This document shows, in pieces, positions 32,952 through 43,810 of a DNA stretch of 64,000 nucleotides (position 1 is its first letter; every line of letters starts with the position of its first letter). Source of the stretch: RHKX01 sp963823565 (GTDB taxonomy: Bacteria > Actinomycetota > Thermoleophilia > Solirubrobacterales > 70-9); NCBI GenBank assembly GCA_963823565.1, contig CAWGLR010000001.1, forward strand, positions 310,001-374,000, given 5' to 3'. The notes under the pieces are model-generated. The model saw only the letters and a program-made list of their open reading frames with translations. It searched no databases and was not told the origin of the DNA. A program made the translations under genes and the position numbers.

Positions 32952-33287
32952 CTACAGCACGAAGAGAACGACGACGACGACCAGGATCGCAGCGAGCACG
33001 AGGACAACCGGCAGGGGGTTGTCGTTGAGCCACTGCGATGCCGAGCCACCCTTCGCCTTCGGCTTCGCCGGCTTCGGCGTCGCCCTCGCGGGCGCCGGAG
33101 TCGTCGCGGCGGGCGCGGCCGGAGCCGCTGGAGTCGGAGCAGGAGCCGGCGCTGCCGCCTGCTGCTGCGTTCCCGGGTGAGTCTGGTCGGTCCAGCTCGT
33201 CCCATCCCACCAGCGATACCCCGGACCGCTCGGGTCCTGATACCAGCCGGGCTGCGGGCCGGAGCCCTGGGTCATCTGATCGGACAT
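32952..33287 (-). CDS. DUF2510 domain membrane protein
   Basis: A 111-residue protein with the DUF2510 signature QPGWYQDPSGPGYRWWDGT (residues 12-30), a long Ala/Pro linker (about 45-80) and one C-terminal transmembrane helix (93-111). DUF2510 is common in actinobacterial membrane proteins and has no assigned function. Convergent with the preceding FAD gene. Confidence 0.85.
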   Translation of the reverse strand: MSDQMTQGSGPQPGWYQDPSGPGYRWWDGTSWTDQTHPGTQQQAAAPAPAPTPAAPAAPAATTPAPARATPKPAKPKAKGGSASQWLNDNPLPVVLVLAAILVVVVVLFVL

Positions 33288-33416
33288 GGATTCCTCTTCG
33301 GTTCGGACTGGGGTCGGCTTTAGCCCCTTTGCCCGATTCGACGGAGGTGGTGCGTGTCCTGCGCGATTGGCCCAGTGTCTCGGTGTGCATCGGCCACGAC
33401 GGGGTAGTGGCAGGGC

Positions 33417-34484
33417 ATGGACTATCTACCGCTCGGCCGCACCGGCATGAACGTCAGCCCTCTCTGCCTGGGGGCGATGATGTTCGGCGCCTGGGGCGAG
33501 CCCGACCATCAGAAATCGATCGAGATCATCCACCACGCGCTCGATGCGGGGATCAACTTCATCGACACCGCCGACGTCTACTCCCAGGGAGAGTCGGAGG
33601 AGATCGTCGGCGAGGCGCTCGCCGGCGGCCGCCGCGACGACGTGGTCCTCGCGACCAAGTTCCACGGCCAGATGGGCAAGCCGCGCGACGCCGCCTTCGG
33701 CGATCCCGGCGGCGGACCCAACGAGCGCGGCAACTCCCGCCGCTGGATCTTCATGGAGGTCGAGAACAGCCTCCGCCGGCTGCAGACGGACTGGATCGAC
33801 CTCTACCAGGTTCATCGCCCCGAACGCGAGACCGACGTCGAGGAGACCCTCTCGGCGCTGACCGACCTCCAGCGTCAGGGCAAGATCCGCGCCTTCGGCT
33901 CCTCGACCTTCCCAGCCCACGAGATCGTCGAGGCGCAGTGGGTCGCCGAGCGGCGAGCGCTGAGCCGGTTCGTGACCGAGCAGCCGCCCTACTCGATACT
34001 CGCGCGTGCCGCGGAGGCCGACGTGCTGCCGGTCGCCGAGCAGTTCGGGCTTGGCGTCATCCCCTGGAGCCCGCTCGCCGGCGGCTGGCTCACCGGGAAG
34101 TACCGAAAGGGCGGGGACGCCCCATCCTCCCACCGCTCCGAGCGGATGCCGGCCCGCTACGACCTCGACGATCCCGAGAACCAGCGCAAGCTCGACGCGG
34201 CCGAGGAGCTCGCCCAGCTCGCCGACGACGCCGGGATCTCGATGATCCACATGGCGCTCGCGTTCGTCGCCCAGCACCCGGCGGTGACCGCACCGATCAT
34301 CGGGCCGCGGACCATGGACCACCTCGAAAGCCAGCTCGGCGCCGCCGAGGTCACCCTGAGCGCCGACGTGCTCGACCGCATCGACGAGATCGTCCCGCCG
34401 GGCGAGACCCTCGCCAGGGCCGACCGCGGCTGGGTCCCGCCGGCGCTCTCGGACCCGTTCATGCGCCGCCGGCGCGTCGCCTGA
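33417..34484 (+). CDS. Aldo/keto reductase
   Basis: A 355-residue NADPH-dependent (beta/alpha)8 oxidoreductase. The tetrad is visible: D and Y in DTADVYSQG, K in ATKFHG, H in YQVHRPE. VTAPIIGPRTMDHLESQL is the cofactor-binding segment near the C-terminus. It resembles the YajO/Tas-like subgroup, which is broad in substrate. Convergent with the third FAD paralogue. Confidence 0.9.
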   Translation: MDYLPLGRTGMNVSPLCLGAMMFGAWGEPDHQKSIEIIHHALDAGINFIDTADVYSQGESEEIVGEALAGGRRDDVVLATKFHGQMGKPRDAAFGDPGGGPNERGNSRRWIFMEVENSLRRLQTDWIDLYQVHRPERETDVEETLSALTDLQRQGKIRAFGSSTFPAHEIVEAQWVAERRALSRFVTEQPPYSILARAAEADVLPVAEQFGLGVIPWSPLAGGWLTGKYRKGGDAPSSHRSERMPARYDLDDPENQRKLDAAEELAQLADDAGISMIHMALAFVAQHPAVTAPIIGPRTMDHLESQLGAAEVTLSADVLDRIDEIVPPGETLARADRGWVPPALSDPFMRRRRVA

Positions 34485-34490
34485 GCGCGC

Positions 34491-36086
34491 TCAGGCGGGG
34501 ACCGCGTCGGCCAACAGCACGCGCGCCGCGTTGCGCCCGTTGGTGGCGATCACGCTGCCGCCCGGATGCGTCGCGGCGCCGCAGAAGTAGAAGCCGGGGA
34601 TCGGGGTCCGCGGCGTCAGCCGGTGCTCCCACATCTGCTCGGGGAGGACGTCGCCCTGGAAGATGTTGCCGCCGGTCAGGCCGATCCGCTGCTCGACGTC
34701 GGGCGGGCCGAGGACGTCGGTCTCGATCAGGCAGTCGCGGATGTCGGGGGCGAAGCGCTCGATCATCGCGACGATCTGCTCGCCGACCTCATCGCGGCGC
34801 GAGTCCCAGTCCCCCTCGCTCATCTCGTAGGGGACGAACTGGGAGAAGACGCTCATCAGGTGCATCCCCTCCGGCGCCGGCGTCGGGTCGTAGCCGGTCT
34901 GGCAGTAGACCTCGCCGAAGCTCACCGACGGCTCTCCCGCCTTGCAGCGCTCGAAGGCCTCCTGGGCGGCGTCCATGCCGTCGCCGACGTCGATCTGCGA
35001 CCGCGCCGGCCAGCTCTCCCCCGGCGCCGCGGTCCAGCTCGGCAGCCGCTTCAGCGCCGCGTTCAGCTTCACCGTCGGGCTGCGCGTCTTCCACTCCTCG
35101 AGGCGGCGGCGGTAGTCGGAGTCGATCGGAGCGTCGCCGAGCAGCCGCAGCGCCACCTTCGGGTCGGCGTTGCAGAGCACGCTGCGGGCGCGGATCGTCG
35201 TCCCGTCCTCGAGCTCGACGCCCTCGCCGGGGTCGATCGCCGCCACGGGCACCCCGCAGGCGAGCACCGCGCCCGCCCCCTGGGCGGCGTCGGCAATCGC
35301 GAAGGAGACCATCCCCATCCCGCCCTCGACGTAGCCCCACGACGACGACTCGCCGTCGAGCGAGCCCTGGCGGTGCATCAGCTTCACCCCCGCCGTTCCC
35401 GGGTCGTAAGGACCCGCCCAGGTGCCGATCACGCCGCCGCCGAACAGCGAGTCCTTGAGCCGCTGATCGGAGACGTAGCGGTTGATCACCGAGGCGACCG
35501 AGTCCTCGAAGACGACGCCGATCATCTCCTCGTCGCCGCCCAGCATCGCCTCGATCTCATCGCGCGTCGGCGACTCCCCCTCCCACGCGTCGCGCTCGCC
35601 GTGGCGCAGGCGCAGGCGGATCTCGCGGAACAGGCGGCCGTAGGCCCAGTAGCCGTCTATGTCGGCCTTCGAGACGCCGAGCGCCTCGAGCGACGCCTGC
35701 GTCCGCGCGTCGTCCTGGAACTCGCCGAACGAGGTGCCGTCCTCGAACGGCACCCACATGTCGGGGTCGGCGAGCCAGTAACGCAGCCCGCGCTCCTTCA
35801 GCCCGAGCTCGGCGATCACCTTGCGGTCGAGCAGCCCGATCACGTAGGCGCAGGGGGAGCAGACGAAGCGCTCGTCGGCGAAGGGCCGCTCCAGCGTCGC
35901 CGCGCCGCCGAGCCGCTCCCGCCGCTCGAGCACGAGCACCGACTGGCCGGCGCGGGCGAGGTAGGCGGCCGCGGTGAGGCCGTTGTGGCCGCCGCCGACG
36001 ACGACCGCGTCCCAGTCGCGGGAGGCGAGGGAGGAGACGGGCTCGGGGAGGCCGACCTCGCCGAGCTTGGCGGCGATCGCGTTCAT
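34491..36086 (-). CDS. PYROXD2-like FAD-dependent oxidoreductase, paralogue 3
   Basis: A 531-residue protein nearly co-linear with the gene at 22136: VVVGGGHNGLTAAAYLARAG, LERRERLGGAATLE and GLTGGNIFQGDVLPEQMW are shared almost word for word. This implies a fairly recent duplication flanking the cluster. No partner oxygenase is adjacent here and the upstream region lacks the shared operator, so it may be expressed independently. Confidence 0.85.
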   Translation of the reverse strand: MNAIAAKLGEVGLPEPVSSLASRDWDAVVVGGGHNGLTAAAYLARAGQSVLVLERRERLGGAATLERPFADERFVCSPCAYVIGLLDRKVIAELGLKERGLRYWLADPDMWVPFEDGTSFGEFQDDARTQASLEALGVSKADIDGYWAYGRLFREIRLRLRHGERDAWEGESPTRDEIEAMLGGDEEMIGVVFEDSVASVINRYVSDQRLKDSLFGGGVIGTWAGPYDPGTAGVKLMHRQGSLDGESSSWGYVEGGMGMVSFAIADAAQGAGAVLACGVPVAAIDPGEGVELEDGTTIRARSVLCNADPKVALRLLGDAPIDSDYRRRLEEWKTRSPTVKLNAALKRLPSWTAAPGESWPARSQIDVGDGMDAAQEAFERCKAGEPSVSFGEVYCQTGYDPTPAPEGMHLMSVFSQFVPYEMSEGDWDSRRDEVGEQIVAMIERFAPDIRDCLIETDVLGPPDVEQRIGLTGGNIFQGDVLPEQMWEHRLTPRTPIPGFYFCGAATHPGGSVIATNGRNAARVLLADAVPA

Positions 36087-36229
36087 CGAGTCGAGTATCG
36101 CTGAGGTAGGGCGTTTCCCGCGTCATCCGCAAGGCAGAAGATCGCCCACGCGATACGCCGGAGGGGCCGAGCGACGTCCAACGTTGCCAGCAAGATCGTT
36201 TCTCGTCGCTCGTCTCCACTCGTACCCGC

Positions 36230-36882
36230 GTGCCCGATCTCTACCTCCCCTTCATCGGCCTGATCGCGCTGCTGACGATCACCCCCGGGCCCGACATGCT
36301 GCTCGTCCTCCGCAACGGGCTGCGGGGAGGCAGCCCGGTCGCCTGGGCGACGGGGTCGGCTGCTGCACGGGGATCGCGATCCATGCCGTCGCCGCGACGC
36401 TCGGGCTCTCGGCGCTGATCGCCGCCTCGGCGGAGGCGTTCACGGTGCTGAAGATCGCCGGCGCGGCCTACCTGATCTGGCTCGGCGCCGGCTCAATCGC
36501 CGCGACCTTCGGCTCCGGCGGCGACAGCGCGACCCGGCTGAGCGAGCTCGCCCGCGCGAGCGGAGCGGGCGGTGAGGAGATCGGCCGCCGCACCGCCTTC
36601 CGCCAGGGGCTGCTCTCGAACCTGCTCAACCCGAAGATCGCGATCTTGTTCGTGACGCTGCTGCCGCAGTTCGTCGCCGACGGCGAGCCGCGAGTCGAGA
36701 CGACGGCGATCCTCGCGGCGACGTTCGTCGCCGTCGGGCTGATCTGGATGCGGATCTACTCGCTGGCGATCGGGCCCGCCGCGCGCCTGCTGCGCCGCAG
36801 CGCCGTCGGCACCTGGGTCGAGCGGGTGACCGGGGCGCTGCTCGTCGCGCTCGGCGCCGGCGTCGCCCTCGAGCAGCGCTAG
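36230..36882 (+). pseudogene. LysE-family amino acid exporter, single-base frameshift
   Basis: The first part reads PDLYLPFIGLIALLTITPGPDM, with the TPGPDM motif of LysE/RhtB exporters. After residue 42 the frame changes and resumes as GVGCCTGIAIHAVAATLGLS, then NLLNPKIAILFVTLLPQF, the second family signature. Adding one G to the run near 36355 restores a 217-residue protein, the usual length, with about six helices. Probably a functional exporter disturbed by a sequencing error. GTG start at 36230. Confidence 0.72.
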
Positions 36883-37484
36883 TAGTAGATGTCGGGCCGG
36901 TCCCGGTTCCGCGACTTGACCGTGCGCTGCACCCAGGGGATCACGAGCAGCAGCCCGAGCACGACCACGACGACGATCCCGGCCGGGCCCTTGAGCGCGT
37001 CGATCACGTCGCCGAGCCGCGCCTCGATCGCGCCGGTCGGGCTGAGCCCGAACGCGAGGGCGGGCTGCGCCCGCCCGGAGGCCTGACCGCTGTTGACGGT
37101 GACGAAGTAGGTGCCGTCCTCGTCGACGTCGATCGAGCTGAAAAGCTGCGCCGCGCCGGCGTCGGAGTCCTCGGGCTGGCCGGTGCGCGTCGAGCTCTCG
37201 AGGACGTCGCCGTCGGCCGTCCTCACCGAGTAGGTCAGGTCCTCCGGCAGCACCAGAGAGCCGGTGTCGACCTCCTCGGCGTAGGAGACGTCGACCTCGC
37301 CGCTGTCGAGCTCGATCTCCGCCCCCTCGCTTGGGACGGGAACGCTGCCGTAGTAGGCGGGGTCGCCCTCGAAGGCGGCGACGAGCAGGTAGATGCCGAG
37401 GGCGACGATCGCGATGGCGATGACGGCGCCGACCCCGATCAGTCCGGACTCGGAGGAGAGGGAGCGGGCGGGGCGGTCAGGCAC
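36879..37484 (-). CDS. Two-helix membrane protein with extracytoplasmic domain, function unknown
   Basis: A 201-residue protein with one helix near the N-terminus (about residues 14-36), an exported acidic domain of about 125 residues rich in beta strands, and a second helix (about 165-185) before a basic tail ending PDIYY. The GTG at 37484 is chosen because upstream residues are unrelated. No family recognised. The FSSIDVDEDGTYFVTVNSG stretch resembles sugar-binding beta-sandwich domains, a weak hint only. Confidence 0.55.
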   Translation of the reverse strand: MPDRPARSLSSESGLIGVGAVIAIAIVALGIYLLVAAFEGDPAYYGSVPVPSEGAEIELDSGEVDVSYAEEVDTGSLVLPEDLTYSVRTADGDVLESSTRTGQPEDSDAGAAQLFSSIDVDEDGTYFVTVNSGQASGRAQPALAFGLSPTGAIEARLGDVIDALKGPAGIVVVVVLGLLLVIPWVQRTVKSRNRDRPDIYY

Positions 37485-37554
37485 GGCGGGATCATCCCAG
37501 CGCGGGCGGACCGGTCGGACGGGCGCTACGGGTCCCGGAAGACGGAATAGTCGC

Positions 37555-40500
37555 CTACCCGGCGCCAGCGAGTCGCAGGCTCGCCATCGATCTCGATCCC
37601 TTCCTGAGCCGGATCGTTCGGTGGAGCGTGAGCTGATTGCCGAGCTCGTCCGTGAAACGACCAACGGCGTCGATCTCGACAGGTCGTCCCCGCTTGAGCG
37701 CCCGGTCGATCCTGCGATTCAGCGTGTGCGAGGCCCGGAGCGTCGTGGATGTGCGAGCAGCACTGGCGAGCGAGATCGTGGTTGGCCCCAGCGAGGCAGA
37801 TCGCTCAGCGAGCCGCACCCGCGCAGCGAGCTCGACCTCTCCCGGCTCGCCGAGGCCGACGATGAGCCTGAGGGTCAGCCGCCTTCCGGGGCGCTGGAAC
37901 TCGCCTCGGAGAGCTGCACCGGTTACCCCTCGGTCAACACGAAAACGGCGCGTGGCCGGCGTCGGATCGAGAATGCCCGCGGCATCCCTCGCGCGAACGC
38001 GGAAGGTGTGAACCCCCCTGAAAAGGTCGCCGTAGCGGATGGGGCTCTGACACGGAGAGAAGGCCCTGCCGTCGAAGGAGCACTCGAGGGTGCTTTCCTC
38101 AGTCGCGGAGACGGCGAAGACGGCGATACTCGAGCGCGTGCGCTCAGGCGGGCCTGAGATGATGGCGCTGTCCGGCGCGACGGTATCGACGGTGAAGGCC
38201 CTCGTCGCCGGCGAGACGTCGACGTTGCCGACCGCATCCTTTGCGCGGACGCGGAAGGTGTGCGGGCCGTCGCTCAGCGGGGAGCCGAGCGCGTGCGGGG
38301 ACCTGCATGGCGAGAAGGCCCCGCCGTCGATCGCGCACTCGAAGCCCCCTCCCCCGGCCTGGGCGCTGAAGGTGAACCTCGGCGTCGCGTCGTTTGTCGG
38401 GCCAGCTGGCCCGGAGTCGATGGTCGTGCCCGGCGGCGTGCAGTCGGCGTTGATCATCACCGTGTCCTCACGACGGAAGCTCGTGTCGTAGGCCTCCCCC
38501 ACCCCGGCGATCGTGATCACCTTCGAGCCGTCGCTCGTGGCCTCCACGGTCCAGATGTGCTCCTCCGAGGTCGAGCCGGTCTCAAGGGTTCCGCCGGAGA
38601 CGCTCTGGGTGGGCGTGCCGGAGACGAGCTCCACACCGGCGGGGAGCTCGATGCCAACGGCCGCGCTCGAGGCGTCGAGATCCGGCGAGGCGTTGGCGAG
38701 CGTGCTCGAGATCGTCACCGGGGTCGAGCAGCTGACCGCGCCCGCCGGCGAGGCCTGGGCGTCGGGCCGAACGGTCGGCGAGACGAGCGGATCGAGAGGA
38801 GCAGCTGCGGCGATTGCAAACGGCTCGGCCGCCGCCCCGTCGATCGTCGAGGCCGACTGCACCTTGTAGGTGATCTCCTGCGTCCCGCCCGACGGCGCGC
38901 GGACCTGTTCGACGGTGTCGTTCGGGTCGATCGCGTCGGGACCGGGGTCGATCGTCGTGTCGGGAGAATCGAACGCCGGCGGCGGAGTGACCTCGGAGCC
39001 GTCGGGCCGGTACTGGTGCAAGTCGAGGTTGCTCTGCGTGTACCTGAGGTCTGGCGTGCCTGGGATTCGGGAAGCCGACGAAGAAGCCGCGCATCTGGAA
39101 CGCCATCGTCGCCTTCGCACCGGCGGGCACCGTGCGCGCGATAGAAGGCCGCCTCCCCTCGGGGACCGCGCCGAGCTCGTAGTAGCCGCGCTGGGCGAGC
39201 GCGGTCGTCAGGTCGAGCTCGCCCCAGCCGACCTCGGGCCGCCAGCCGGTCTGCGGCGCAGTCCAGCCGTGCAGGCCGGTGTTCGTGCCGTCCCAGTCGC
39301 GGGCGCTGTTGATCAGGATCGCGCGCTGCGGCCATCGGGTCGGTGATCCCGGCTCCCTCGAGCAGGGTCATCGCGCCGGCGACGTGGGGCGAGGAGAAGG
39401 ACGTCCCCGTCATCCCCGTGTAATCGGGATTAGACGGCGGGTTGTTCCAGTCGGCGTCCGCGCTGATGACCGAGCCGCCGGGTGCTGTGAGGTCGGGCTT
39501 CTTCCGCCCGGCAGGTGTCGGCCCGCGCGAGCTGACCCCGAGGACGACGTCGTCGGTGGAGGTCACGGTGCCGACGTCGTTATAGCCGGCAACGCTCATC
39601 GTGTTGCGACCCATGTTCTGCACGGTCGGCGAGCCGTCGATGTTCTCATTGCCCGCGGAAAGGGCTTGGCTGACACCGAAGACCGCGGTACGCACGTCGT
39701 CACCGTCGCCGTCGTTGTCGTTAACTTCGGAGCCCCCGAAGCTCGAATTGGTCACCTCGACAGGGTCACTCGCACCGCGGGACTTCGTCGACTGTGAAGC
39801 CGAGCTGGAACGCGCGATCGCCATTCACCATCCGGTCGAGCCCGTAAGCCACCCCGCGGAAGGTGAGCGTCCTGAGAAGCAAGGACGCCTGCCGTGTGAG
39901 TGCCGTGGTCAGTGACCTGATGGTCGGGTCGTTATCGAGGCGCATCCCGGCGAAAGCCGGGTGCGTAGTGTCGGGCAGCTCGCTCGTACACGCCCGCATC
40001 TGCCGGCACGGTGTCGCTCGGCCTGGTGCCACCGGTGTGACCGGCCGCCCACCACGACGGGCGCGCCGACGGCCTGGTAGCCGATCCCGGACAGAGGCGT
40101 CGCCTTCGGGACCTCACTGACGGCCTGGACGTCGGGCAGGCTGCTGAGCTCGCCGATCGCGGAGGAGGGGAGAACAGCATCGATCGAGGCCGGGGCGATG
40201 CTCGGTCGAGACGACCCTCCCCCGTACGTCGCGGATCTCGCGCGGCGACGTTGTCGACGTAAGCGCTTGTCTCATCGGCCTGCGGCTGCAGCTGGTCGAC
40301 CGCGCACTCGTAGGATGCCTCGGCGTCGCGAGCGGTGGCTTTCTCGGCAGCAGTGATGCGTCTGGGCACGGCAAGGGCACGGCGGCTGACTCACCGGCGC
40401 CGGTGCAGGGCTGCAGCTGCTTGGCGTAACGGGGCCTCGCCGCCGCCTCGAGCAGCGGCTGCGAGCGCAGCAGGACCTCGACGCGGACGCGGCCGCGATC

Positions 40501-40713
40501 CTGCGCGAGCCCGGGATCGACGCCGCGGTCCGACCAAGTCTCCGCCGGCGGCAGCGAGGGCACCTCGATCGACGGCCCGCTCGAGCGAGCGCCGGCGCTC
40601 GCGCCGAGGGCGAACACGACGGCGGCGGCCGCACCGACGACGGCCACGAGGAGCCTCCTCGACCCCCCGGCGGGCGATGCCGCGTCTCCGTGGTGTGCTC
40701 TCACTCCGATCAC
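37555..40713 (-). pseudogene. Secreted S8 (subtilisin-like) peptidase with C-terminal Ig-like repeats, multiply frameshifted
   Basis: One long gene split among frames. The N-terminus has a signal/anchor helix (LLVAVVGAAAAVVFALGASA) and an I9-like propeptide (AVLPSSAIGELSSLPDVQAV in another frame). The peptidase core has SSRGPTPAGRKKPDLTAPGG and the serine motif GTSFSSPHVAGAM. After more frame changes near 39300 and 39060, a continuous frame to 37555 holds conserved-surface and Ig-like repeats, two with ECxxDGxxFSPCxSP and GxHTFRVRAxDAxG. The catalytic Asp and His are not readable between 39830 and 40100, where a deletion or several indels occur. Confidence 0.65.
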
Positions 40714-40863
40714 TTATCGGCTGCGTGGCGGCTTCGGAAAAGCCGTGACACAAGGTAAAGCGCCCACGGGCGCTGCACGCCCCTTTCCTGGACAAACGAT
40801 CCAGAACGTGCGAAGAGGCTGGGCACGCAAGAACCCGGTCTCTGAGCACATTGTGTGGTGGAG

Positions 40864-40878
40864 CCCGGCGCCGCCGGG
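40864..40878 (-). terminator. GC hairpin downstream of the large secreted protein gene
   Basis: CCCGGC-GCC-GCCGGG, 34 bp beyond the stop at 40912 on the minus strand, without a U-tract. The 198-bp interval to the peptidase start also holds hairpins at 40760-40773 (GCGCCC/GGGCGC) and 40730-40744 (GGCTT/AAGCC). No known riboswitch consensus is recognised. Confidence 0.3.
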
Positions 40879-40911
40879 TGGCTGCGGCCGAGCTCCCCAC
40901 ACGTTCGCCGG

Positions 40912-43728
40912 TCAGGGCGTGACGGTCACCTTCCTGACCTTCGACTTCGCCGGTAGGTACGGGAAGCCACGCTCCGGCAGGACCTTCGCGCGGAACTCAT
41001 AGGTCACCGCGCGCGGGTAGTCCGCCGTGAACTTGTAGGGCAGCCTGAACCTGCCCTTCTTGTTCGTCCGGATCGACTTCCCGACCGCCTTCCAGCGGCG
41101 GCCGATGTGGACCTGGACCTCGAGGCGCTTACCGCGCTTGGTCAGCCGCGCGCCCTTGGTCCCGATCTTGCCGCTGAAGGTGATCCCCTTGCGGGAGCTG
41201 ACCCGCTTCGGCACCTTCAGCTGCACCTTGCCCTTGACCCGGAGCTTCGCGGCGGCGGAGCTCGAGCCGAGGTAGCGGCGATCGCCGGCGTAGCGCGCCG
41301 CGATCGTCCGCGACGGGCCCTTCGGCAGCGTCACCGAGAATCGGCCGTCGCCGTCGGTCGCGACGACGGTCGTCCTCGCCGGGGTCTTCGACCCCTCGCC
41401 ATAGGTCTCGGTGACGATGACCTTGGCGCCGGCCACCGGGCCGCCGCTCTGACGGACCAGCGAGCCGGTGACCTTCGCCCCCTTGCCGTACTTGACCCGG
41501 GCCGAGGACTTGCCGTTGACCTGTAGGTCGACGACGTCGGTGAGCGCCCGAAAGGGCCGACGACCTTCATCAGCTCGCCGTTCTGCTTCCGGTTCGACGA
41601 GACCGTGTTGCCGGCCTTGTCGGTGGCCTGGGCCCGGAACTCGTAGGTGACTCCCGGGCGCATGTCGCCGGAGTCGACCCGAGCGATCAGCTGCTCGTAG
41701 CGGAGGGCGGTGTCGAGCGCCTTCCACGAGCTGCCGCCGGCCTGGCGGTAGCTGATCGTCCCGGTGACCACGCCGCTGAGCGCGTCGGAGACCGGCGCGA
41801 CCAGCTTGTCGGGGTCGTCGGGATCCTGGCCGTTGGTGAACGCGGCGCGCGGATCGGTCTCGTCGATCCGCACGGGCGCCGTGCGCGGCGTGGCATCCGT
41901 GTTCCCGGCGAGGTCGCGGCCCCAGAACTTGACCTGGTGTTCGCCCTCGCGTCCGACCTGAGCCGAGCTCGTCGCGCCAACGCTCGAGACGACGGGCTGA
42001 CCGTCGACCTGCACGAACGTCGCGGGCGGTGCGTCGTCCGGGAATTCGTCGGTGTCGGTCATGCCGGAGAGCGCGTCGTGCGCGATCGCCGTCACCTCGA
42101 CCGGGTGGTTGATCCACTTGCCGTTGCCGTCGCCCTGCAGCTGCGTCACCGGATTGGTGAAGTCAGCCTTGAGCGACGTGTGCTTGACCTCGGTCGCACG
42201 CATGCCGGATCCCGAGACGGGAACGACGTGGACGTAGTTGGCGCCCTCGGAGAGGTCGCCGGCGTGGAGCGTCCGCTCCGGTTGTCGCGGCCTACCTCGG
42301 TCAGCGTCCGCCGCAGACTCGTGGATCCGCGCACCGGTGCAGGGGTCGCTGTCCTCGCTGGTGTTGACCGTGACGCGGTAACCGCCGATGCCGGAAGGTG
42401 GAACGCGTTCCTCTTTGACGTCGTCCCACCGCTGGAGATAGCCGTCGGCGAGCTCCTGACGGTTGATCCACCCGTTGGCCTTGCCGGGCCTGCGGATCCG
42501 GGACCGTGTTGTCGAACTTCAGCCGCACGCTCTGCGAGGCCGCTCCGATTTGGCTGGTCCGGTTCCCGGCCGCGTCGATCAGGTAGATCTGCGCGGAGTA
42601 GGCGCCCTTCGCCGGGACCTGGACGTTGTTGATGTGGTCGATGTTCTGGCCCTGGTACAGCGAGCTGTTGTCGTAGCTGTCGCCGACGATCCGCAACTCG
42701 GCGGCAACGATCGGCGACGAGTTCGGTGGCTGCGGACGGTTCGACCAGCCGAGGTCGAAGTCGTTGTCGCGGTGCCAGTCCTCGCCGCCGTCGACCGACG
42801 GACTTGCGACTGACCCGGGGTCGATCGTGTCGACCTTGATCGTGTTGGACGAGCAGGTCGACTGCGGGTCGGTCCCGTATTCGCTGACGCAATGCTGGAT
42901 CGTGTTGTCGCCCTGCACGAACGGCGCGTTGGTGATGTCGAGCGACGAGCTCCCGAACGTCGCGGCGGGGCACGGCCCCATCCGAGTCGCCGTGCCGGTG
43001 TTGTCGAACTGCCCGGCGTTGTTCGGGCAGTAGCCGTCAAGGTCGACTCCCGTGCCATTGACGAGGGTGCCGCCAGCGTGCACACCCGCGCCGACGTCGG
43101 AGACGACGTAGGTGGTCATGGTCGTGTTGCCGCCCTGCCAGCCGTTGAGCGCGGGCCCGCCGATCACGGGCGCCGCCGGCGCCCTCGTGTCCTCCATGGT
43201 GAACGTGATCTGGCCGAACTTCGCGAAGGTGCCGGTGCTGGCCTCGCAGTTGGCGGCGTCACGAGTGCAGGCCACCCCGATCCCCAACCGATCGACCGGC
43301 GTCTGACCGGCGCCCGCGAGGTTGAAGCTCGCATCGAAGCCGAGGCCGGACCCCTGAGAGTGTGCGAGCCAGGTGTCGGTCGCGTTGCCGGGCCGGCTGG
43401 CGCTCACGTATGACTGCTGGCCGTTCGGGTTGTTGCTCGAGAACAGCGAGTAGTTGCCGACCGCCTGGTTGATCTGGGTACCGGTTGGCGCCCTGAACAT
43501 CCACTGGCGGTATGCGTTCGGCGCGACCGCTCCCGACGACCCCGCCTGCAGGAACGAGCTCCCGCCACAGAAGTTGTCGAGGCGCGGACCGGTGGAGTTG
43601 CCCTCCTGGACCGCGTCGGGTGCGCCGAACCCGTTCCAGCACTCGTGCACGTTGTAGGTGCTGGCGTCCGCGGTGCTGACCGGGATCAAGCAGAAGGCGG
43701 TCGCGATCAGTGTCGGGATCGCCCTCAT
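40912..43728 (-). pseudogene. Large secreted Ig-like/carboxypeptidase-regulatory-like protein, frameshifted
   Basis: The N-terminal frame (from ATG 43728) has a signal peptide MRAIPTLIATAFCLIPVSTADA, then STYNVHECWNGFGAPDAVQ and disulfide-rich beta domains. Frame changes occur near 42500, 42250 and 41570. The middle part has Ig-like domains with KFWGRDLAGNTDATPRT and YEFRAQATDKAGNTVSS; the C-terminal 200 residues have a carboxypeptidase-regulatory-like fold (SGGPVAGAKVIV) and a basic beta-rich end. A repaired protein would be about 930 residues. No enzyme motif; probably a cell-surface protein. It lies just after the sigma-factor fusion gene. Confidence 0.6.
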
Positions 43729-43810
43729 TGGGATGCGGTCGATCAGATTGGGCAACGTGGTCCTCCCTCCTCGTTGACTTCCTGGATGCAGTCGTTGCGG
43801 CGGCGCCCCG

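Noticed and set aside
22136..36086. Carotenoid biosynthesis cluster based on CrtI-like proteins
   Set aside because: No phytoene synthase, GGPP synthase or cyclase is present, and the three enzymes fit the PYROXD2-like branch better.
40714..40911. Riboswitch upstream of the subtilase gene
   Set aside because: Several GC hairpins exist, but no conserved core of a known class could be matched and there is no U-tract.
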